In this document: piece after piece, positions 18,399-26,614 of the stretch
Numbering within the stretch: the stretch's first letter is position 1
Layout of the letters: every line of letters starts with the position of its first letter
From: Candidatus Aalborgicola bjergmarkensis
GTDB taxonomy: Bacteria > Pseudomonadota > Gammaproteobacteria > Burkholderiales > Burkholderiaceae_C
DNA length: 64,000 bases
Assembly (NCBI GenBank): GCA_016708725.1
Contig: JADJFE010000001.1
Span: forward strand, 248,001-312,000
Reading direction: 5' to 3'
Made by a program: the position numbers and the translations under genes
The notes under the pieces: model-generated
The model's input: only the letters and a program-made list of their open reading frames with translations
Told to the model about the DNA's origin: nothing
The model's database searches: none

Positions 18399-19580
18399 TC
18401 ATGTTTGCACAGGCCGCAATCCGACGAAAGGATAGCGCTTGCCGGTCATTAGCTCCCCCAGCGCTGTGGAACGCACCAGCAGGTGGTAGCTCAGCAAGGC
18501 CAGCACGCTGGTGGCGACGATGTTGATGGCGATCCTACTGGGTATCGACAGATCCGTGCCGTACAGCAGCGCACCAAAAGCGATGGTCAAGGGCAGGTGG
18601 ACCAGATATACCCAGTACGACGCCTGCGAAAGGTAACGCAACCACGGATTGACCCGGTGGACGTGCCGCGCAAACAGGCCGATCATGGCGATGCTCCAGA
18701 ACCAGGTGCAAAGGTTGTAGACCAAGCCGGAATAAAACTCGAAATGCGCAATGCTGCCGGGGTTTTCGTGCTGCGCCTTGACCAGCACGCCGGAAATACT
18801 GATAAAAACAAAACCCACCACCGCATAAATGGGCCAGCGCTGCTGGAAGTTCGCCAGCAACATGGTTCTCTGTCCATACAGGGCCAGACCAAATCCGAAA
18901 AACAATCCGTTATGCAGCCACTCCGTAAGCGGCGGCACAAAGGAGCCACTGGCGGTCAGAAAGCCCCCCGGATACCCCAACCCCAGCACAGCCAGGGGCA
19001 CAGCCAGCAGCGCCAGCCCCCAGGCGCTGGAAGCTAATCGTGCGAAAGCCTGCGTAAAAAAATGGCGCACATTCTGCGGCACGCTCTGGACAAGGGGGAA
19101 CAGGACAAAACTTGCCACGCTGTACCACAGGAGCATCCAGATGAACCACAGATGCATGGTGTTGATCTTGGGGTGGCCTGGACGCACGGGCATCAGCGAC
19201 TCGTCCACTCCCCAGGTGCCGCGCGCGACACGGTGCACAAACAGCATAGCCAGCACGCCAACAAGCACATACAGGGGTAGCCATAACAGGGCGAAGGGCG
19301 CACCCAGGCGCAGCAAGCGGTTCTTCAACATGGCATGCCTGCCCCGCTTATGTACCAGCAGTGCAACAAAAAAGCCCGCTACGATAAAAAAGGTGGGCAT
19401 ACGAAAAGCATGGATCATGCCCAGCACCGCATCGGCACCTTCGCTGGTTAGCGTGTCATGCCAGGGCACGGGCATTGGCCGCACGGTGTAGTTCATGCTC
19501 ACATGCAGCACAATGCCCAGCCACATCATCACGGCGCGCAAATTGTCCAGTGCATGCAAGCGTTCGTCGGAGTGTGTCAT
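18399..19580 (-). CDS. Acyltransferase 3 family membrane protein
   Basis: A 393-residue multi-spanning protein of the acyltransferase-3/OpgC-like family. It opens with the typical RLHALDNLRAVMMWLGIVLH (catalytic-type His in IVLH) and continues with about ten membrane segments, including FRMPTFFIVAGFFVALLVHK, LRLGAPFALLWLPLYVL and SYWVYLVHLPLTIAFG. These enzymes transfer acyl groups to surface glycans. The substrate is unknown. Its 5' end and leader are copied as gene-less fragments at 24403-24505 and 31706-31790. Confidence 0.88.
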   Translation of the reverse strand: MTHSDERLHALDNLRAVMMWLGIVLHVSMNYTVRPMPVPWHDTLTSEGADAVLGMIHAFRMPTFFIVAGFFVALLVHKRGRHAMLKNRLLRLGAPFALLWLPLYVLVGVLAMLFVHRVARGTWGVDESLMPVRPGHPKINTMHLWFIWMLLWYSVASFVLFPLVQSVPQNVRHFFTQAFARLASSAWGLALLAVPLAVLGLGYPGGFLTASGSFVPPLTEWLHNGLFFGFGLALYGQRTMLLANFQQRWPIYAVVGFVFISISGVLVKAQHENPGSIAHFEFYSGLVYNLCTWFWSIAMIGLFARHVHRVNPWLRYLSQASYWVYLVHLPLTIAFGALLYGTDLSIPSRIAINIVATSVLALLSYHLLVRSTALGELMTGKRYPFVGLRPVQT

Positions 19581-19668
19581 GGTAGTTGTGGTTGGGTAAA
19601 CAGGGTTATCTGTAGTCTAGCAACAAAATTGCCTTGTACCGCACGACTGACGTGCGTAAGCAGCTATT
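19538..19668 (+). repeat. Dispersed direct repeat, copy A (native acyltransferase 5' region)
   Basis: Contains the first 14 codons of the acyltransferase gene (minus strand) and its leader. Starts GCAAATTGTCCAGTGCATGC. The part to 19628 recurs at 24403-24505. The parts 19538-19581 and 19637-19668 recur, joined, at 31706-31790. All copies have the same orientation. Confidence 0.85.
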
Positions 19669-19740
19669 AAAAGAATAGCTCACGTACAGACATGAAACCC
19701 AGTCCTCTGCGAACCGCGCAAACACTCCCACTTCAGTAGG

Positions 19741-19769
19741 TGGTCGTTTACTTCGCCCATAAACGACCA
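19741..19769. promoter_or_regulatory. Perfect 10-bp inverted repeat upstream of outer-membrane protein gene
   Basis: TGGTCGTTTA, 9-base loop, TAAACGACCA. It stands 85 bp before the outer-membrane barrel gene and 160 bp from the divergent acyltransferase start. No T-run follows, so it is more like an operator or a hairpin leader than a terminator. Function unknown. Confidence 0.45.
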
Positions 19770-19853
19770 TGCCACGACAGCCCGGCATGAATCTGGAGCG
19801 CAATTTCCTGAGTACGGCCCGCAGGCCCGGACTTCTGTTATCGTTGATCGGTT

Positions 19854-21038
19854 ATGAACACCATCAAACTGCCAAGCCTCATCACCCTGGGTCTGTTTGC
19901 CTGCACGGCCTGCGCTCAGGATGCGCCCGAGGGCTGGAGCGGCTTCTTGCTCAACAACGTCACCGTCCAGCAAAGCACGGAGGATGCGCTACGCAACCGA
20001 CCCAGCCCTTTTCGTGCGAATCTCGTCACCCACACCGGCGGTCGTCTGCTGGACTTTTTCACGCTGCAGTTCAAAAGCGGTGACTGGAGCTTCATGGGCG
20101 CGTACTCCGACAACCGCACACTCGGTGGTGGCAGCGCCTACTCGCTGACCAATCCGATGACCTTCGGCGTCAACACCGTAGAAACCAGCGGCAGCAACCG
20201 CGAGGCCGTTGATTTCAAGTCTGGCCTGCAAGAGCTGGCGGCAACGTACCGCAAGAACGGCACGTTGCTGATGCTGGGCAAGATCGACACCGCCAACTGG
20301 TATCTTGCCGACCCGATTTTCAGTGGTGATCTGAACAATGGCAATGACTACGCCAACGCCGCCACCCGTGTCGTGGCGCCTCCCTTCCCCTCGGCTGCGG
20401 TGGTCGCCCGGCAGGACTTTGGTAATGGTCTGTCGCTCACGGGCATTGTTGGCGATGCTTTCGGTGATCGCGAAACGATCAATGCCGCGCGCAATCTGGC
20501 GCAGGGTGATCTGGCCTACGTCCTGGAGCTGAACTTTCAGGACGCAAAGCAACATTACCAGCTAACCCTCAACCACATCGACGCTTTCCGTTTTTACGAC
20601 AAGGATGCCGTATGGCCGGGGCCGGGTGACAAGACGCCGCAGGTTGATGCCGTGATGGTTGGCGCCAGTTACCGCTTCGACACGCACTGGGCGGGCTTTG
20701 GCCGCATCAGTTATTCAAAGGGGGACGCGCAGCTCGAAGACCTCAACGTCTTGGCTGGCGTGCGCTACGACCTTGACAAGTTCTACGCGCTGCTCTCGCA
20801 GTCCGTGACGCGCGTGGGTACCAACAACACGCCGTACCAGCGTGGTGCCAAGGGCGACAGCACGTGGGTCAGTGAACTCACCCTCAACTACAAGGTGCAT
20901 CGGCTGGTTACTGTGGGTATAACCTACGACATGCTCAACACCAGCGGCGACGCATTGCTCGCCAAGGACGGCGGCTGGAATGGTGCCAGGCACAACCAGA
21001 TTGTCGGTCTGCGTGTGACCTCTTTCCTGCCTTTTTAA
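19854..21038 (+). CDS. Outer-membrane beta-barrel (porin-like) protein
   Basis: A 394-residue secreted protein. Signal peptide MNTIKLPSLITLGLFACTAC with likely cleavage before QDAPEGW. The mature protein has alternating amphipathic strands rich in Tyr, Thr and Gly and ends ...LRVTSFLPF, with the terminal Phe required for barrel insertion. Segments LLMLGKIDTANWYLADPIFS and PPFPSAAVVARQDFGNGLSL suggest a relation to OprB-type carbohydrate porins, held loosely. Followed after 5 bp by a diguanylate cyclase, so probably cotranscribed. Confidence 0.75.
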   Translation: MNTIKLPSLITLGLFACTACAQDAPEGWSGFLLNNVTVQQSTEDALRNRPSPFRANLVTHTGGRLLDFFTLQFKSGDWSFMGAYSDNRTLGGGSAYSLTNPMTFGVNTVETSGSNREAVDFKSGLQELAATYRKNGTLLMLGKIDTANWYLADPIFSGDLNNGNDYANAATRVVAPPFPSAAVVARQDFGNGLSLTGIVGDAFGDRETINAARNLAQGDLAYVLELNFQDAKQHYQLTLNHIDAFRFYDKDAVWPGPGDKTPQVDAVMVGASYRFDTHWAGFGRISYSKGDAQLEDLNVLAGVRYDLDKFYALLSQSVTRVGTNNTPYQRGAKGDSTWVSELTLNYKVHRLVTVGITYDMLNTSGDALLAKDGGWNGARHNQIVGLRVTSFLPF

Positions 21039-21043
21039 TCTTT

Positions 21044-22978
21044 ATGAAGACCATGCTGCCACCGTCATTGCTCAAGATTTACGGTGCGCTGGTGGCGTTT
21101 TTCGTGGTGCTGGGAGGATGGCTCGCCATCGACTTGCAGCAAGGATACGAAAAAGTTCTGACCGACACGGCAGATCGCGCCATGCAGCGCAGCCAGATCA
21201 TCAACCAGTCGTTTCGTATCCAGATACTGGCTGCCGATTACGTCTTGCGCGACTTGCTGGGCAGAATCCAGGCCAGCGATCTGGTCCATCCAGATAACGA
21301 TCAGGAGCATCTTCAGCGAATGACGATGCTCCTGAAGGAAAAAGCCGACACGATTCCAGATTTTTTCAGTATGGTGTTTTTCAATCAGGATTGTGTTTTT
21401 ACCGCCACCGCCTCTGGCAAAAACACGGGCGTTCGCTCCAAAATCGAGCTATGCGAGGCCCGCAAGCGGCACACGGGTCCCGGTCCACTGGCAAGCTACG
21501 TGCCGGGAACGAAGACGGCCAGTGGACGATCCGCGCTGGTGTTGTCGCGTCATATCCGATCCCCTGCGGGCGATTTTCAAGGCGGTGTGCTGGGGGTCAT
21601 CGAGTTGGCGCGGGCGCAACATTGGTTTGATGCCCTGCGTCTGGAGTCTGGCGATTCGATTGCGTTATTGGATAACGAACAGGTACTCCTCGCGCGCCGT
21701 CCACTGTTGCCAGAAACCCTTGAAAAGCGCGTGACCACCTTTGAAATCCCCGCCGCATTGCTGCATGCGACAACGGCCTTAGAGACCAGCGTTGTGCCCC
21801 AGCGGGATATGGATGGCCGCGAGCGCCTGATGGGGTTCAGTAAGATCGAAGGCTTTCCCTTCATCGTTGCTTACGGCATCGACAAGGCCCAGGCAACCCA
21901 AGGGTGGCAGCAGCGTGCCATAGAACTTACGGTAGGTTATTGCATTCTGCTGCTGTTGGCGACATTGATCGCGCACTCGCATTTGACAACCTTGCGCCAG
22001 CGTGACGCATTGCGCGCCAGCGAGGAGCATTTCCGCATGCTAGCGGAAAACATGGCCGATATTGTGTGGCGGGTGGACGCGCAGATGCACTTTACCTACG
22101 TCAATGCAGCCGATCAACGCACACGTGGATTCTTGCCGCAGGAAGTCATTGGCACCCATGTCCGGGACAACCTCACCCCGCAGGGACAAGGCATGCTGGA
22201 AGACATGTTCCGCGAAGGACGCGAGATCGAAGCATCGAACCTTCGTGGCATACCCCTGAAGTATGAATTGCCCATGCGGCACAAGGATGCCGGTGAAATC
22301 TGGATAGAAATGTCGTCTGTACCCATTTACGCAAGCGACGGCACGATCAAAGGATATCAGGGAGTGGGCCGCGATGTCAGCGGTCGTAGACAGTACGAGA
22401 ACCACCTGTTGCAGTCGCACCAGAAACTGGAAAACCAGCTCACCGAGGCCGTGGAAGAAAAGTCTGTGTTGCAAGAGATGGTCATACGGGATGGCCTCAC
22501 GAGTCTCTACAACCGGCGCTACCTGGATACCACTTTACCGCGTGAATTGGCGCACGCAGAACGTGAGGGCAAACCCTTGGCCATCATCATGCTGGACCTG
22601 GACCATTTCAAGAAAATCAATGACCAATATGGCCATGCAGCAGGTGATACCGTTCTCGTGGCGCTGGCTGAACTACTCAAGAAAGGTGCCCGTGACAGTG
22701 ACTTTATTTACCGCTATGGTGGCGAGGAATTTGTGGCCATCATGCCAAACATGTCAGCAGATCAGGCATTGGAGCGGGTCGAGTCCTGGCGCATGCGGCT
22801 GAAAAGAATGCGGGTGACCGCTGGCGAGTTCCAGATCAGCGTCACGCTGTCCGCCGGAATTGCCGTATTTCCCGAGCACGGAAGAACCGCCAATGTACTG
22901 CTCACGCGCGCGGATGAGATGCTGTACCAATCCAAGGCGGCGGGGCGGAACAGAATCAGCGTTTACGCCCAGATGTGA
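21044..22978 (+). CDS. Membrane diguanylate cyclase (Cache-like sensor, PAS, GGDEF)
   Basis: A 644-residue enzyme that makes c-di-GMP. TM1 at about 10-28, a periplasmic Cache-like sensor region (30-300), TM2 at about 303-320, PAS domain 330-450 (HFRMLAENMADIVWRVDAQM), a short coiled coil, and a GGDEF domain 480-640 (RDGLTSLYNRRYLD, the DLDHFKKINDQYGHAAGD stretch, active-site GGEEF). An I-site RDSD lies five residues before GGEEF, so product inhibition is expected. A start ATG 5 bp after the porin-like gene suggests the pair is coexpressed. Confidence 0.95.
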   Translation: MKTMLPPSLLKIYGALVAFFVVLGGWLAIDLQQGYEKVLTDTADRAMQRSQIINQSFRIQILAADYVLRDLLGRIQASDLVHPDNDQEHLQRMTMLLKEKADTIPDFFSMVFFNQDCVFTATASGKNTGVRSKIELCEARKRHTGPGPLASYVPGTKTASGRSALVLSRHIRSPAGDFQGGVLGVIELARAQHWFDALRLESGDSIALLDNEQVLLARRPLLPETLEKRVTTFEIPAALLHATTALETSVVPQRDMDGRERLMGFSKIEGFPFIVAYGIDKAQATQGWQQRAIELTVGYCILLLLATLIAHSHLTTLRQRDALRASEEHFRMLAENMADIVWRVDAQMHFTYVNAADQRTRGFLPQEVIGTHVRDNLTPQGQGMLEDMFREGREIEASNLRGIPLKYELPMRHKDAGEIWIEMSSVPIYASDGTIKGYQGVGRDVSGRRQYENHLLQSHQKLENQLTEAVEEKSVLQEMVIRDGLTSLYNRRYLDTTLPRELAHAEREGKPLAIIMLDLDHFKKINDQYGHAAGDTVLVALAELLKKGARDSDFIYRYGGEEFVAIMPNMSADQALERVESWRMRLKRMRVTAGEFQISVTLSAGIAVFPEHGRTANVLLTRADEMLYQSKAAGRNRISVYAQM

Positions 22979-23051
22979 ACCAAATAATCAAATAGCCCTG
23001 TAGACTGCATAGAACGGGTGGAAACAGCTCTCAATATTGCAGCAAATTTCC

Positions 23052-23633
23052 TCAATGCAGCGCTGCACACAGTGTGGCCTGCGGGTCATAGACCACTTGC
23101 CCTGCGCTGATGACTGGGCGCCAGATTCTGGTGTCAACTTGGCTTGACTCTTCCACCGGACGGCCATGATGACTGATGGAGGCCCGCCACAGGCTCAAGC
23201 ATGCGGAGCCCCAGGTGTCCATTTCATCAACAGGCAGTTGGATCAACAGCGTCTCATCACTGAAAATGCACAATGCTTCATGCGTATGCCCTGCAGGTGC
23301 AGGCCATCCCGGCGGTACTGGCTGGGACGCGGCAACCCAGCGTTTTGCTTGAAAACCGGCGTTGGCTTTGCCGACATCGTGCAGAAAGACCAGCACGGCC
23401 AGCCGCTGCACATCCGCAGCGTCAAGGGGTCGGCCTGCTGTTTTTTCCAATGATCGCCGAATAGCTGAACATTCAGCCAGCGCAAGAAAGCACGCAGCTA
23501 CATCGGTCATATGGTCCAGCAACGGGTGCCAGCTGCACGGCTGCTCCCGTGAGAGTTTGCCCCAGGGGTGAAACCTCTCGCAAGATATGCTGCGACCCTC
23601 ATGGATGCCAGGTTCTTGATTTTTGAAGTCCAT
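23052..23633 (-). pseudogene. cas3: Truncated Cas3 (N-terminal HD nuclease part only)
   Basis: A 193-residue reading frame with the start of a type I CRISPR Cas3: FHPWGKLSREQPCSWHPLLD, then HMTDVAACFLALAEC, DVQRLAVLVFLHDVGKANAG (HD motif) and SISHHGRP. Full Cas3 proteins also carry a helicase and are over 700 residues. Here the frame stops after residue 193 and nothing helicase-like follows. No other cas gene and no array is in the window. I read it as a relic of a lost CRISPR-Cas locus. A stand-alone HD nuclease is possible but less likely. Confidence 0.75.
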
Positions 23634-23696
23634 TTTGTTCCCCGGTATAGATCAGGAATGGCTGGCAAAATACGTCAATGACGTACAGTGCAAAGC

Positions 23697-23804
23697 ATGT
23701 ACACCACTGTAAGCCAGACCCGTGCCTTTATTCGCACTTCCGTTTTTTGGAGTGATGTTGCGCGCGATGCGTCACGGGTGTTCTGGTGGAACTACGCAAG
23801 GAGA
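23697..23804 (+). pseudogene. Remnant of RelE/HigB-like toxin N-terminus
   Basis: MYTTVSQTRAFIRTSVFWSD resembles the start of HigB/RelE-type toxins partnered with this antitoxin family (MYTxxETxxF, then LWSDxER). After about 36 codons the similarity ends and the frame runs into the antitoxin leader. In another frame the bases before the antitoxin read LVELRKEIDNA, plausible as a toxin C-terminus. I infer an internal deletion of about two thirds of the toxin. Confidence 0.4.
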
Positions 23805-23810
23805 TTGACA

Positions 23811-24101
23811 ATGCACAAAGACCCTGAAATGGAAGCCTTCAAGGCCGATTTGCTTGAAGCGGTACGCGATATGAAGGCTGGGCGGGCTGCGCGCGAAACT
23901 CGGGTTACTCTGTCCGCCGTGGCAGAGGCACGATTGCGCACGGCCCTGTCGCAAGCGCAGTTTGCGCAGTTGCTGGGCGTGAGCGTGCGCACGTTGCAGG
24001 AGTGGGAGCAGGGTCGCAGACAGCCATCAGGTGCGGCACAGTCGCTGCTGCGCGTGGCACAGTCGCACCCGGAGGTGCTGCGCGAACTGGTGGCAACCTG
24101 A
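23811..24101 (+). CDS. HigA-like antitoxin / XRE transcriptional regulator
   Basis: A 96-residue protein with an XRE helix-turn-helix near its C-terminus (RTALSQAQFAQLLGVSVRTL, then QEWEQGRRQPSGAAQSLLRV). The N-terminus (MHKDPEMEAFKADLLEAVRD, followed by MKAGRAARETRV) is typical of HigA antitoxins whose gene follows the toxin. Start at 23811 is preceded by AAGGAG at good spacing; longer frames reach into the toxin remnant. The toxin is not intact, so this is an orphan. Confidence 0.8.
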   Translation: MHKDPEMEAFKADLLEAVRDMKAGRAARETRVTLSAVAEARLRTALSQAQFAQLLGVSVRTLQEWEQGRRQPSGAAQSLLRVAQSHPEVLRELVAT

Positions 24102-24141
24102 TTGCCAAATCGGCCTCTACCGCCCGTGCGGCGTGCGGGTG

Positions 24142-24253
24142 CAGCTACCGAATCCAACTGCGCGGCGCGCTCGGGCGACGGCGGTTGCGCCGTGGCCACC
24201 AGCATGCCGCCGGTCTTGAGCACGCCCCAGGAGGCCTCTTGCGTGGGGCCACC
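24142..24253 (-). pseudogene. Fragment of zinc-type alcohol dehydrogenase/quinone reductase
   Basis: About 37 codons read GGPTQEASWGVLKTGGMLVA then TAQPPSPERAAQ. This matches the segment after the nucleotide-binding fold of NADPH:quinone reductase-type dehydrogenases (GG-x-T-x-x-x-S-W-x-V-L-x-x-G-G). No other part of such a gene is nearby. A relic only. Confidence 0.5.
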
Positions 24254-24328
24254 CAGGGTGGCGTATGCAGGTGATCCACCCAATTCTGCTGCGGGCAGTT
24301 GCTGGTGGCTCCGGGGCCTTGATATTTC

Positions 24329-24505
24329 ACATGATTACGGCTACAGGCCTCATGGAATGAGCGGGAGTAGCTATCAAATCAGGATCAGGAGCTAATCAGC
24401 CCGCAAATTGTCCAGTGCATGCAAGCGTTCGTCGGAGTGTGTCATGCGTGTGTCATGGTGGTTGTGGCTGGATAAACAGGGTCATCCGTAGCCTGGCAAC
24501 AAAAA
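24329..24505 (+). repeat. Dispersed direct repeat, copy B
   Basis: Bases 24329-24402 (ACATGATTACGGCTACAGGC, then GCGGGAGTAGCTATC) match 31632-31705. Bases 24403-24505 match the acyltransferase 5' region (copy A), with a tandem duplication of about 11 bp (GTGTGTCATGC). Copies B and C lie 7.3 kb apart in direct orientation and bracket the accessory block between them. Confidence 0.85.
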
Positions 24506-24558
24506 CTGTCCTCGTTGGGGTCGATTTTCGCTATCGACGCCCCAAGTCCGACAGGCTC

Positions 24559-25455
24559 CTAGCGCGTCTTGCCCTCGATGATATCCGCGCGCTTCACGAG
24601 TTCGACTTGCATGGTTTGGTAGATGGCCTTGATTCGCGCGGTGGTGCGCAGGTCGGGATGGGTGAGCAGCCAGAGTTCCGAGGTCAGGGTCGGCTCCGGT
24701 GGTCCGATCCGACGCAGCGTCGGCATGCTGTCGCCAAGGAAGCAGGGTAGCAGGGCCAGCCCCAGACCGTTGGCGCAGGCCTGCGCGATGGCCGCGAAAC
24801 CGTCGATGCGATAAGCCACTTCATCCAGGGGTTTGATCTTCTTTAGCCATTGCAGCGTGCGGTGGCGCTCCTGCGCTTCGCCCAACGCGATCCACTCGTG
24901 CTCGTCCAGGGCCGTGGCCTGCGTCGTCGCCAGGTAGTGCTCCGACCCAAATACTGCAATGGCCAGCGGTGCGATACGTTTACCCAGGAGGTGCTCGGGC
25001 GGATGACTGGAGACGCGCAAGGCGATGTCGGCGTCGCGCCGCGACAGGTCCACCAGCACGTTGTTGATGACGACGTGCAGGGTGATTTGCGGGTAGAGCG
25101 CGCGGCAGCGGGCGAGGACGGGATTCAACAAGGCCTGGGCGATGCTGTCGGTGGTGGTGATGCGGACCGTACCGCCGGGCCGCAGGTCACGTCCCGCCAC
25201 CTTGAGCAGCGACTGCTCCGCAGTGGCGAGCATCGCCGCGCCAGCGGCGGCAAGCTCCTCGCCCGCCGCCGTCGCCACGTAGTGGCCGCTGCTACGTTCG
25301 AACAGGCGCACACCCAGGTCCTTTTCCATCTGGACGATGCGCCGGAACACCGTGGCGTGATTCACGCCAAGCTGGCGCGCCGCCCCCGACAGCGAGCCCG
25401 TCCGGGTTACGGCGGCGACGTAGCGCAGGAGATTGAGGTCCATCTTGCTGTGCAT
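24559..25455 (-). CDS. LysR-family transcriptional regulator
   Basis: A 298-residue LTTR: N-terminal winged helix (MDLNLLRYVAAVTRTGSLSG, then AARQLGVNHATVFRRIVQME) and a C-terminal effector domain (GGTVRITTTDSIAQALL, RRDADIALRV, ACANGLGLALLPCFLGD). The start may instead be the second ATG at 25443 (MDLNLL). Divergent from the metallo-beta-lactamase-fold gene with about 90-100 bp between starts, the usual layout for a LysR regulator and its target. The effector is unknown. Confidence 0.9.
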   Translation of the reverse strand: MHSKMDLNLLRYVAAVTRTGSLSGAARQLGVNHATVFRRIVQMEKDLGVRLFERSSGHYVATAAGEELAAAGAAMLATAEQSLLKVAGRDLRPGGTVRITTTDSIAQALLNPVLARCRALYPQITLHVVINNVLVDLSRRDADIALRVSSHPPEHLLGKRIAPLAIAVFGSEHYLATTQATALDEHEWIALGEAQERHRTLQWLKKIKPLDEVAYRIDGFAAIAQACANGLGLALLPCFLGDSMPTLRRIGPPEPTLTSELWLLTHPDLRTTARIKAIYQTMQVELVKRADIIEGKTR

Positions 25456-25546
25456 ACTTGCAAACTAAACTTGTATAAATTTGGAATTTTATTGCATGAA
25501 TGAAGAGACTAAGATGCATTCACCATCAATCAACAGGAGAAACACC

Positions 25547-26539
25547 ATGAAACGAAAACTCATCGCCAGCCTGATCGCCGTGCTGCTCGGAGCGGGCGGC
25601 CTGAACCTCGTTGGGCAAGGCGCGGCCATTGCCGGTGAACCGATCTGGGACGGCAACACGGTAGAGATGCGTAGCGAAAGACTCGCCGACGGCGTGTTCG
25701 CCTTCTACGCCAATAACGCCCGCGAACTGAACGCCAAGGGCGGCGCCGCCGCCACCAGCGGCGGGCTGGTGGTGGGCAGCAAGGGCGCGCTGCTGATTGA
25801 GACCATGCTCAACAAACGCCTCAATCGGCAGGTGCAGGACCTGAGCCGCAAACTGGGCGGCAAGCCCTTGATTTACGCGATCAATACCAGCGCCCACGGC
25901 GACCACTCCTTTGGCAACATGTATCTGTCGGCATCAACGCGCATCGTCCAGCACGCCAGCACCCGTGCCTACATCGATCAGCACCTTGGCGACGACAAGG
26001 CCTTCATGATCAAGAATTTCGGCACCGGTCGCGGCATCGAGGAAATCAAGGCCCGTACCGGCGACATTCTGGTGGCGCCGATGTCCACGCTGACCCTGGA
26101 CTTGGGCGGCAAGACGGTGGATGTGATCGACTTCGGCTTCGCCCAGACCGGCGGCGATCTGTGGGTTTGGGAGCCGCAGTCCAAGGTGATGTGGGCGGGC
26201 AATCCCGTGATTGCATCGAAGCCCGCACTACCCTGGCTGCTCGACGGACACCTGGTTGCGACGCTCGACACCCTGAATCGCGTCCATGCCTTCTTGCCGC
26301 CCGATGCCCGAATCATTCCTGGTCATGGCGTTGCGATGGCGCGCGAGGATTTGAAGTGGCACATCGACTACCTGACGGCCGTGCGCAAGAACGTTCAGGC
26401 GGCGATTGATCGCGGCTTGACGCTAGAGCAGACCGTGCAGGAGGTGGCCATGCCCGAGTTCGGCGGCTACGCCCTGTTCGGCTGGGTCCATCCCGGCCTC
26501 AACGTACCGGCCGCGTATCGGGACTTGAGCAAGAAGTAA
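25547..26539 (+). CDS. Secreted metallo-beta-lactamase-fold protein with altered metal site
   Basis: A 330-residue protein with a signal peptide (MKRKLIASLIAVLLGAGGLN to AIAG). The MBL fold is clear: GGLVVGSKGALLIETM, INTSAHGDHSFGN, IDFGFAQTGGDLWVW, IIPGHG. In the usual HxHxDH motif the first His is Ser115 (S-A-H117-G-D119-H120), and the His of AHTxGD is Gln200. Site-1 ligands are thus mostly lost, while the site-2 ligands Asp119, His120 and His260 remain. It may be a one-metal hydrolase of the SoxH/quinoprotein-relay-like group. The start at 25547 has AGGAGA upstream; the in-frame extension to 25481 overlaps the promoter region. Confidence 0.85.
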   Translation: MKRKLIASLIAVLLGAGGLNLVGQGAAIAGEPIWDGNTVEMRSERLADGVFAFYANNARELNAKGGAAATSGGLVVGSKGALLIETMLNKRLNRQVQDLSRKLGGKPLIYAINTSAHGDHSFGNMYLSASTRIVQHASTRAYIDQHLGDDKAFMIKNFGTGRGIEEIKARTGDILVAPMSTLTLDLGGKTVDVIDFGFAQTGGDLWVWEPQSKVMWAGNPVIASKPALPWLLDGHLVATLDTLNRVHAFLPPDARIIPGHGVAMAREDLKWHIDYLTAVRKNVQAAIDRGLTLEQTVQEVAMPEFGGYALFGWVHPGLNVPAAYRDLSKK

Positions 26540-26614
26540 CGAATAGACGAATAGGAAATCCAATCGCACGACGCCACATATCGCATCCTGGCCCGTCCGC
26601 ATGCATAGCGGTAC

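Larger units (their letters stand above)
24102..24558. other. Gene-poor stretch with an alcohol-dehydrogenase scrap and repeat copy B
   Basis: Nothing intact is coded here. It contains a short dehydrogenase remnant (24142-24253, minus) and a 177-bp dispersed repeat (24329-24505) made of the short Comamonad-type repeat joined to the acyltransferase 5' region. The remaining bases show no recognisable signal. Confidence 0.7.
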
